From assembly GCA_945861465.1 (NCBI GenBank), contig CAMAVB010000060.1, forward strand, positions 1-33,132: 33,132 bases of DNA, written 5' to 3'. Both the position numbers and the translations under genes were made by a program. The notes beneath the pieces are model-generated. The model worked only from the letters and a program-made list of their open reading frames with translations, made no database searches and was not told the origin of the DNA. Of this stretch, positions 24,799 through 30,544 are shown piece after piece. Numbering within the stretch: position 1 is the first letter of the stretch; every line of letters starts with the position of its first letter. This DNA is from Candidatus Kuenenia stuttgartensis (GTDB taxonomy: Bacteria > Planctomycetota > Planctomycetia > Planctomycetales > Planctomycetaceae).

Positions 24799-24975
24799 TC
24801 AATTCGATTCGCGCAGCGCGGTGCCGATGCTGAAAAGTGTGATTCCCAGCAGAAGTAAGATCGGCATCACGATCAGCTGAAAGCCGTAACACAACTGGAA
24901 CAAAATAGTCAAGGGCAGCATGCTGAGCGTCAGCAGCTGAAGAAACATACCAAGCAAATGTTTTACCTGTTTCAC
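24799..24975 (-). CDS. 58-residue small membrane protein
   Basis: The frame starts at GTG (24973-24975) and ends with TGA at 24799-24801. It has two hydrophobic segments, LLGMFLQLLTLSMLPLTI and FQLIVMPILLLLGITLF, and a polar end TALRESN. A good Shine-Dalgarno sequence (AGGGAG) lies about 6 nt before the GTG. The order 'leucine-rich helix, YGFQLIVMP, short loop, second helix, RES' resembles small conserved planctomycete membrane proteins I have seen, of unknown function. The overlapping longer frame on the same strand (24602-25006) is not hydrophobic and has no family character. Probably a true gene that length cut-offs would miss. Confidence 0.72.
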   Translation of the reverse strand: MKQVKHLLGMFLQLLTLSMLPLTILFQLCYGFQLIVMPILLLLGITLFSIGTALRESN

Positions 24976-25013
24976 CAGGACTCCCTTCGTACCTGTCCAG
25001 AAACAAAACTGTA

Positions 25014-25064
25014 GAACGGGTCTCCAGGCCCGTTCAAAATCCGGTCGGGCCTGGTGACCCGACC
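25014..25064. repeat. two adjacent short hairpins
   Basis: GAACGGG at 25014-25020 pairs with CCCGTTC at 25029-25035. GGTCGGG at 25043-25049 pairs with CCCGACC at 25058-25064. Both loops contain CCAGG/CCTGG, so the two also partly pair with each other. They lie upstream of the small membrane protein gene and before the next MITE-like element. Non-coding repeat DNA. Confidence 0.6.
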
Positions 25065-25110
25065 TGCGAAAACGCGGCCGTGTTCCTGGACCGGTCCAGA
25101 CGTCGCATTA

Positions 25111-25209
25111 GGACTGAGACAGAAATAAGTGGGGCACGATTTCATCGTGCCGGGCACGTTAAAAACGTGCCCCACGTCCCAAAGACGACAGTTATTTCTG
25201 CGCCGGTCC
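25111..25209 (+). mobile_element. MITE-like element, copy 4 (99 bp), TTA on both sides
   Basis: The left end reads GGACTGAGACAGAAATAAG. The right end, on the opposite strand, reads GGACCGGCGCAGAAATAAC. TTA at 25108-25110 and 25210-25212 is an exact 3-bp direct repeat, and the second TTA is also the TAA stop of the minus-strand propeller gene. The interior hairpins (GGGGCACGAT/ATCGTGCC and GGGCACGTT/AACGTGCCC) match copies 1 and 2 closely. Confidence 0.85.
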
Positions 25210-26220
25210 TTAGCGCCGCAATTCAGGACCTTCGAGCGGTAATGCGACGCCATCGACTGCGAGGATTTGCGAATTGGTCAAGGAGTCACCGAAGCGATCG
25301 AAATCCTTGAAAGACCAGACGACTTTCTTTTCGCGATTGACTTCAATCAATTGAGGATTGTCTGGACCGGCATGGCAATTGTTGATCAGGATGTTACCGC
25401 TCGGAAGAACCTGCAGCGAAGTCACCCACGCCAATTGAATTCCTGGCAGATCGTTTTGATGCAGACTCCAGATGATCTGTGCGGCAGGCGTCACTTCCAA
25501 AATGCTGTGTCCGTTTCCGGTACCGATGAGCGTGTTACCACCGTCCAGTCGAATGGCAGAAAAGCATTGATTGCCGAACGCTTCCACACCGTGCCCGCCC
25601 GCAGGCTTGCGATCAAACAGCGGAACAGCATATTCCCACACCGTCTTTCCGCTCGAATCATATTCGCGAACGAGGCCATCCCCTTCATGGCAGACCAGAT
25701 AATTGCCGGATTCAAGTTTGCGAACCAGTCGAGTATCTCGATGAGCGTCCGGCTTGCTGACGTTTAACGCCATTGAATGCACGACTTTTAAGTCTTTGTC
25801 GAGTTCAATTATGTTGCCAGGCCCGGATTCGGCAACCATCGTCCGGCCATCGGCAAGTCGCTGAAATGCATGAATCTCCAGTCGTTTTCCGGCGTTCTCC
25901 GGTCGCTTCCCGGCATCATATTGCCAAAGTACTTCGTCGTTAGCCGGATTGATCTCAGCGACATTGGTCCATGAAGTCTGGAGCAACACATTGCCGCCTG
26001 GCAGCACTTGCAGATCATGCAATGGGCCGATCTTGTGCTCCCATTCCGTCTTGCCGGTTTCGTCAATCACTGCCACTCGGCTTTTCGATGAATCCGCCGC
26101 AATAAATCGTCGCCTCGGTTCATCCGCAGACGCCGCATGATTCGTAACAGAAGCAAACATTCCCGCAATCACCACGGCAATGATCCGGGATCTGCCACAG
26201 ATGAAGAGTGCCGTAACCAT
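25210..26220 (-). CDS. secreted PQQ-like beta-propeller protein
   Basis: This 336-residue protein has a signal peptide (about 1-30, MVTALFICGRSRIIAVVIAG to ASA) and then repeated propeller blades: VAVIDETGKTEWEH, LQVLPGGNVLLQ, VLWQYDAGK, LIEVNREKKVVWSF. Blades with 'W' and 'LPGGN' motifs resemble PQQ-like and arylsulfotransferase-type propellers; no catalytic set is evident, so a binding role is more likely. I use the ATG at 26218-26220, with AAAGGA about 8 nt upstream. A longer frame to 26457 would translate a perfect DNA hairpin and lacks a signal peptide at its start. The stop codon coincides with the target-site triplet of a MITE-like element. Confidence 0.88.
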   Translation of the reverse strand: MVTALFICGRSRIIAVVIAGMFASVTNHAASADEPRRRFIAADSSKSRVAVIDETGKTEWEHKIGPLHDLQVLPGGNVLLQTSWTNVAEINPANDEVLWQYDAGKRPENAGKRLEIHAFQRLADGRTMVAESGPGNIIELDKDLKVVHSMALNVSKPDAHRDTRLVRKLESGNYLVCHEGDGLVREYDSSGKTVWEYAVPLFDRKPAGGHGVEAFGNQCFSAIRLDGGNTLIGTGNGHSILEVTPAAQIIWSLHQNDLPGIQLAWVTSLQVLPSGNILINNCHAGPDNPQLIEVNREKKVVWSFKDFDRFGDSLTNSQILAVDGVALPLEGPELRR

Positions 26221-26341
26221 GAACGTGTTCCTTTGAAGCTGTTGCAACCCTGGCGTGGAAATGCCTCGCACCTGCAGTATGGGCAATCCAGCTTGCATTT
26301 GCCATCGAGCGCTTAGGCGAGCGGCAGAAGTGAATTTACCG

Positions 26342-26401
26342 GTACGACGGACTTCCAGTCCGTCGCATGGTGCTACTCGACGGACTGGAAGTCCGTCGTA
26401 C
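26342..26401. repeat. perfect 24-bp hairpin between two minus-strand genes
   Basis: The arm starting GTACGACGGACTTCCAG at 26342-26365 pairs perfectly with 26378-26401, leaving a 12-nt loop. Each arm also contains a smaller palindrome (GACGGACT/AGTCCGTC). It lies downstream of the phospholipase-like gene and upstream of the propeller gene, so it could end or stabilise the former's transcript. There is no U-tract. Confidence 0.8.
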
Positions 26402-26437
26402 AAATTGCGGATGGTAAGTTCTATCCTGCCGCTCTCC

Positions 26438-26791
26438 TTAGTAGTAAAACCCGCCAAACAACCTTGCTGCCGCGAAGTACTCGAATGCCTTCATCCTGCA
26501 GAGAAGTGGATGCGTGGAGCTCTCGCACACACAGTTCATGTGTTTATAGAACTGTCGATCACAATAGGCTCGGGGAGCGCCGGAGGCCAGACAGGCATCA
26601 TGGGTTGCACATGTCGGCCGGAAATCCACTCCGTAATATCCTTGCCCAACGAGTCGGTTTCCACCGAAGGAGTTGCCCGGGCCACAAGGACGCCAACGTG
26701 GACAGCCGCCAGGACCGTCGGCAAAAGCCGGTGTGGCGAGTGCAGCTGCGGCAAAGAAGATCACCAACAACGCGAATCGAGTCGTTTTCAT
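26438..26791 (-). CDS. secreted phospholipase A2-like protein
   Basis: This 117-residue protein has a signal peptide (about 1-24, ending AFA) and a cysteine-rich mature part of about 93 residues. The core CATHDACLASG at 61-71, with His64-Asp65, and CDRQFYKHMNCVCE at 77-90 match the catalytic helix pattern of prokaryotic/plant-type phospholipase A2. The preceding GQGYYGVDFRPTC is where the calcium loop would be. Such enzymes release fatty acid from phospholipids outside the cytoplasm; a non-catalytic role is possible because the loop is unusual. GAGG about 8 nt before the ATG supports the start. It lies between the propeller gene and the YTV-type gene, separated from the latter by a terminator-like hairpin. 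Confidence 0.82.
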   Translation of the reverse strand: MKTTRFALLVIFFAAAALATPAFADGPGGCPRWRPCGPGNSFGGNRLVGQGYYGVDFRPTCATHDACLASGAPRAYCDRQFYKHMNCVCESSTHPLLCRMKAFEYFAAARLFGGFYY

Positions 26792-26972
26792 GTCATGGCC
26801 TCATTGAATAGAATTCCGGAGTAACGTCACGCGGTGATTGATCGACCCTTAATCGGGATCCGCATGGCAGAAACATCTCATTCGGCCTATTTTGCTCAAT
26901 TTACCACTCGTGCTTCTCGGTAGTGCCTATTATTAGGGCCAAATTGCAGAATGGCCGAGATCCATCACGAAG

Positions 26973-27000
26973 ACAGCCCGACCGTTGTCGGTCGGGCTGT
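26973..27000 (-). terminator. strong stem-loop after the YTV-type gene
   Basis: ACAGCCCGACCG and CGGTCGGGCTGT form a perfect 12-bp stem with a 4-nt loop, 33 nt past the stop codon of the minus-strand YTV-type gene. The sequence after it on the minus strand (CTTCGTG) has no run of T, so it is not a classic intrinsic terminator. Position and strength still fit a transcript end. Confidence 0.7.
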
Positions 27001-27033
27001 CAGAGCGGTTCGATGTTATTTATAGGTTTCTAA

Positions 27034-28347
27034 TCACGGATTCAAGCCGGGATCAGCAACAGGGTAGACAGGACGAGCGGCATCAACCGTGACGCCCGAA
27101 CAGTTTCCGTTGGCACAGCCGCCAGTCATGATCCCCTGAGCACATGGAGCACACGTTGATGTGCAGCAGACGGGTTCAGGAACAAGGACGCTGCGAGTAT
27201 ACGGCACCTGTTTCATGACCTGACGAGCGACCATGCGTGTACATGTCTGTTGAACTTCACGCGGTACCGTCTTGCAGACTCGATGCGTTGTGGTGTACGG
27301 AACCTGTTTTGCAACACAATACGGGATCGAGCGAGTCTTTTGTTCGGTCACCATTCTGCAAATGGTTTGGGGAATCTGTCGAGTTCGTTGTTCAGTCACC
27401 ATCTTGCAGACCTGATAGGGAATCTGCTGCGTCTTTGTTTCACATTCCATGCGGCAAGTGCGATACGGAATCTTCTGCACGACTTCTTTGCAGACCATGC
27501 GTGTGACCTGGATCGGCACAGTCCTGACGACCACTTCAGGCACATAGCGCGTCACCTGAACGGGGCATTGCTGACGAACTACCTGTGGTACCATGACAGT
27601 GTACGGAATCTGCTGCTGCACAACCTGCGGGCACCAGACGCGCCGGCAAACCTGGCGCGGAGGGCATTGTGTCATGCAGACCCGAGGACCACAGGGTCCA
27701 CAAACAACACGCGGAATCACAGGGCCGGGAATCGATTGTGTCTGTGTGGTCCATTGACCAGTCATGCGCTGCACGCAGCGAGTTCGAGTCTCGGGACGCT
27801 GGACAGTGTAACATCGTTCCTGCTGTATCGTTTCCGTTACACATTTCATCACTGTGGAGCGGCATTCCTGCTGAATGGTCTCACAGACAGGCTGCTGAAT
27901 TGTGTAGCGTTGTTCGCGAACTTTGTCTTCCCAGACCGGACGCTGAACAGTGTACTTGCATTCGCGATAAAGTGTCTCAGTAACAGGTCGCTGAACACAG
28001 TACGTTTCTTCACGTACGGCAGTTTCGGTTACAGGTCGACAGACGGAATAGCATTCTTCGCGATATGCGGTTTCATTGACCGTGCGATAGCAGGTCTGCT
28101 GCACATCTTCGAAAGTATTCTCGTAGACCGTGCGACAGGATGTATATTCCTGCGGTTCGTAGACCGTCTCGCAGACTGTTCTATAGCAGGTCTCTGTCGA
28201 GACTCGGCAGGCCGTGTAGCATGAAGCAGGTGCGCACGCCACTGTCGGGCAGCATTTGTAAGACGGCACTCCACAGAGTCCCGCGAATGCTGATACCGGA
28301 AACGCGATCACCGCAACCAACGTGAGTAAAACAGTTCGCATCCGCAT
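27034..28347 (-). CDS. secreted cysteine-rich YTV-repeat protein
   Basis: This 437-residue protein has a signal peptide (about 1-22) and is very rich in Cys, Thr, Val, Gln and Arg. It belongs with the planctomycete YTV-motif proteins, considered candidates for the cell surface. Two repeat blocks keep an exact 16-residue period. In the first, units start at residues 100, 116, 132, 148, 164 and 180 (YTVQRPVWEDKVREQR is typical). In the second, units start at 293, 309, 325 and 341 (IPYQVCKMVTEQRTRQ is typical). The linker at about 205-250 is Pro/Cys-rich (CGPCGPRVCMTQCPPRQVC). Beta-strand-like repeats with cysteines suggest a disulfide-cross-linked fibre or sheet; inferred. The start at 28347 has GGAG about 9 nt upstream; the frame stays open to 28461 but those codons give no signal peptide. 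Confidence 0.9.
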   Translation of the reverse strand: MRMRTVLLTLVAVIAFPVSAFAGLCGVPSYKCCPTVACAPASCYTACRVSTETCYRTVCETVYEPQEYTSCRTVYENTFEDVQQTCYRTVNETAYREECYSVCRPVTETAVREETYCVQRPVTETLYRECKYTVQRPVWEDKVREQRYTIQQPVCETIQQECRSTVMKCVTETIQQERCYTVQRPETRTRCVQRMTGQWTTQTQSIPGPVIPRVVCGPCGPRVCMTQCPPRQVCRRVWCPQVVQQQIPYTVMVPQVVRQQCPVQVTRYVPEVVVRTVPIQVTRMVCKEVVQKIPYRTCRMECETKTQQIPYQVCKMVTEQRTRQIPQTICRMVTEQKTRSIPYCVAKQVPYTTTHRVCKTVPREVQQTCTRMVARQVMKQVPYTRSVLVPEPVCCTSTCAPCAQGIMTGGCANGNCSGVTVDAARPVYPVADPGLNP

Positions 28348-28734
28348 GAGTGAATCTCCACAATCATCCGGAAGTCTGCACATCCATTCGCGGACCTCGC
28401 ACCAAGGAACTCTCGGCATCCTCCCGAGCTTTTCAAAGAGTACCGACGCTGACCACGGCATTTCAAAGATTTTCTTCGATATTCAGCGTTTTCCCGGTCG
28501 AAAGCCATACGACTTCCGCTTGGTTAACAAGAGTAGCATAGGCAAGATGAATAACATGAGGGAAATAGATCGCTGTCAAAGATTGTCGGTGCAAAATATC
28601 AACATCGTGTTTCAACCCATATTCTCGATCGATTTGTGCTGGCGGAGCCTTCGCGGACATTTGCTGTCGGCGGGTTCGAATGTAGGATGGGCCGAACATG
28701 GATCGCAACTTTTTGAAATGATTACGAGTACCTC
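28348..28734. other. divergent intergenic region, promoters for the YTV-type and Rieske genes
   Basis: These 387 nt lie between two genes facing away from each other. No repeat, RNA gene or protein-like frame stands out; a frame of about 138 codons on plus has no family features. Both promoters should be here but no convincing -35/-10 pair was identified. Confidence 0.5.
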
Positions 28735-29082
28735 ATGACGGAGTTCCAGACGGTCGCGAAAGTCGGCGACATTCCTGAAGGACAGGGACGTTCATTTGCC
28801 GTGAACGGCACGATGGTCGGGGTTTTTCTATCGCAGGGGAAGTATCTTGCCATCAACGACTTTTGTCCTCACATGGGCGCTTCACTAGCCGAAGGTCACG
28901 TCGAAGACGACACCGTGATGTGTCCCTGGCACGCCTGGAGGTTCAGTCTGACCGATGGCACCTGGCTGGATAATTCGAAAAGCAAGATCAAGTCCGCCTG
29001 CTATGAAGTTCGGATCGAAGGCGATGAGATTCAGGTGAGTGTGCCACGCCCGACGGACAATGTACGGCCCCAATTGCCGTAG
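28735..29082 (+). CDS. Rieske [2Fe-2S] ferredoxin-like protein (NirD type)
   Basis: This 115-residue soluble protein carries a complete Rieske cluster site: Cys44 and His46 in CPHMGA, Cys63 and His66 in CPWHAW. It lacks a signal peptide or membrane anchor, so it is cytoplasmic and resembles NirD/dioxygenase ferredoxins, passing electrons to an oxygenase or reductase. No such partner gene is in the window. It is a single gene, convergent with the kinase. Its TAG stop lies at the edge of a repeat copy (29079-29114), as if the repeat had joined the gene's end. Confidence 0.94.
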   Translation: MTEFQTVAKVGDIPEGQGRSFAVNGTMVGVFLSQGKYLAINDFCPHMGASLAEGHVEDDTVMCPWHAWRFSLTDGTWLDNSKSKIKSACYEVRIEGDEIQVSVPRPTDNVRPQLP

Positions 29083-29114
29083 CTTGACTCTCCGAGTCGA
29101 GTCGCGATTGCCTG
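29079..29114 (-). repeat. inverted copy of the 33-bp repeat
   Basis: GTAGCTTGACTCTCCGAGTC and the bases following it correspond, on the opposite strand, to the unit repeated at 7910-7997, with two small insertions. It contains the CTTGACTC/GAGTCGAG hairpin. It overlaps the stop codon of the Rieske gene and ends 12 nt before the kinase stop, so it could serve as a two-way transcript end. Confidence 0.7.
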
Positions 29115-29125
29115 CCCCCAAAGGT

Positions 29126-30277
29126 CTATTGACCGGCAATCCGCGTTGTGCCATCGGGGATAACAGCCGCCCGATCCTGTTCTGTTCGTGGCTTGGCTTC
29201 CAGTTCAGCGATCCAGCGTCGAAGTTCAAGTCCGTATTCTTCGGCCATGTCGCTCTTCACCAATTCGCGAAGAAAGCCAGAAGCTCCTTTTTCTGACAAC
29301 TCTGCGTCTTCGGCTGTGGTAAATCGTTTTCGCGGATCTGGGTGCAGCAGGCCACGCAACAAATGAATCAGTGATTCGCTGAACTGAAATTCTTCTAGTG
29401 GCAACAATGCCGACAGGCGGTCAAGAATGTTCAGTTTCGCCTGCACAAGCTGATCGAAATGTAATCCGGCAAACGGACGTGACCCGGACAGCATTTCAAT
29501 GAGCATATAGCCCAAACTGGCAAGGTCGGACTGAGGCGTCGCGCGCTGCCCGGCCAGAATTTCCGGAGCCGCGTATTCGAGAGTACACGGCTGCCCTGCT
29601 GGCGGACGTCCGACCCAGTAGGCCGAACCGATGTCAATAATCTTCACCTGTCCCGTGCGTTTCACCATGATATTCGACGGCTTCAGATCGCAATGAATAA
29701 TGCCGCCGCGATGCAGTGCCGCAATCCCGACCAGACACTCACGCAGAATTGCGACAGCCATACCTGGCTTGAGGCGGCAATCGACTTCACCTGTTGTGAT
29801 CACTCTTTCAGTGATATTTGCCCAACGTGTTTCACTGACAGCATCCTGAACAATTGCCAGCGTTTCTCGCCGCAGAATGTGCAGTAGATCGAAACCGTCG
29901 ATCCATTCCATTTCCAGCACATAGATTCCACTATCGATCTGAAACGCATGGACGGAGACAAGGTGGTCCATCTGAATCCGCGCGACAATCGCCGACACCT
30001 CGGCCAAGCGGTGCATTTCCTGCTCGTAGTGCAGGTGCGACGCAAACGCCAATGGGGAAAAGAACTTGAGCGCCACAGGGATGCGGAAAGACGCCACTCC
30101 ACGTCGTTCGGCAAGCATCACGCATCCTTGACCGCCGATTCCCAGGCGTTTGATGAACGTGCGTTCGGAGGTCCAGTCGAGACCACGCCGCAATAGCAGT
30201 GCTGAGTAGAACTCATGCAAAGCCTGTAATTCAGCGGAGTTTGACGCAGCTTTTGGCGGGTGGCTTTGTGAAGTCAC
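29126..30277 (-). CDS. cytoplasmic serine/threonine protein kinase, non-RD type
   Basis: This 383-residue Hanks-type kinase has its elements in order: glycine loop GIGGQG at 46-51, Lys71 in VALKFF, the alpha-C glutamate near 86, catalytic HCDLKPSN at 195-202, metal-binding DIG at 215-217 (in place of DFG) and APE at 237-239. The catalytic loop has Cys where RD kinases have Arg, so activity may not depend on activation-loop phosphorylation. No transmembrane helix or sensor domain follows the kinase; the C-terminal 60 residues are helical and polar. An insert of about 35 residues after the hinge (RRETLAIVQDAVSETRW) is unusual. The start is a GTG just downstream of an in-frame stop. Substrate unknown. 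Confidence 0.93.
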   Translation of the reverse strand: MTSQSHPPKAASNSAELQALHEFYSALLLRRGLDWTSERTFIKRLGIGGQGCVMLAERRGVASFRIPVALKFFSPLAFASHLHYEQEMHRLAEVSAIVARIQMDHLVSVHAFQIDSGIYVLEMEWIDGFDLLHILRRETLAIVQDAVSETRWANITERVITTGEVDCRLKPGMAVAILRECLVGIAALHRGGIIHCDLKPSNIMVKRTGQVKIIDIGSAYWVGRPPAGQPCTLEYAAPEILAGQRATPQSDLASLGYMLIEMLSGSRPFAGLHFDQLVQAKLNILDRLSALLPLEEFQFSESLIHLLRGLLHPDPRKRFTTAEDAELSEKGASGFLRELVKSDMAEEYGLELRRWIAELEAKPRTEQDRAAVIPDGTTRIAGQ

Positions 30278-30448
30278 GGTTTCGGAGGCTCAGGAGATCA
30301 AGAGTGGTGACCCCGGATTATACGATAAATGGGTGCCGCAGTCCTCAGATTCCTTTCGCCAAACCCACCTATCAGAGAAAAAATGAAAACGAAGCAGACT
30401 TGTTCTCTGGCGAAATTCTCTTGAATTCCATTTGTTCTTGAATTCTCT

Positions 30449-30484
30449 CGAATTTGGCTACGAAACACGAATTCGGCTACGAAA
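30449..30484 (+). repeat. 19-bp direct repeat in an A/T-rich divergent promoter region
   Basis: CGAATTTGGCTACGAAA at 30449-30465 recurs as CGAATTCGGCTACGAAA at 30468-30484. Just upstream, CTTGAATTC occurs twice. The block lies 60 nt before the 733-residue protein gene and 172 nt before the kinase start, a position suited to an operator, though simple repeat DNA is equally likely. Confidence 0.55.
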
Positions 30485-30544
30485 AAGGTGCAAAGTTCCT
30501 AAACTCCGCAGATCTGGCATTTTGCGGAACGGAAAGCCTCAGCC

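Noticed and set aside
24602-25006. 134-codon open frame on minus
   Set aside because: It starts in hairpin repeat DNA, has no family character and ends inside an inverted-repeat arm; the overlapping 58-codon frame is hydrophobic and has a ribosome-binding site.
26221-26457. N-terminal extension of the propeller protein
   Set aside because: It translates a perfect DNA hairpin, and the signal peptide would be buried at residue 80; the ATG at 26220 has a good ribosome-binding site.
27250-28224. 324-codon open frame on plus, opposite the YTV-type gene
   Set aside because: It mirrors the repeated codons of the minus-strand gene, shows no family features, and the minus product has a signal peptide and exact 16-residue repeats.
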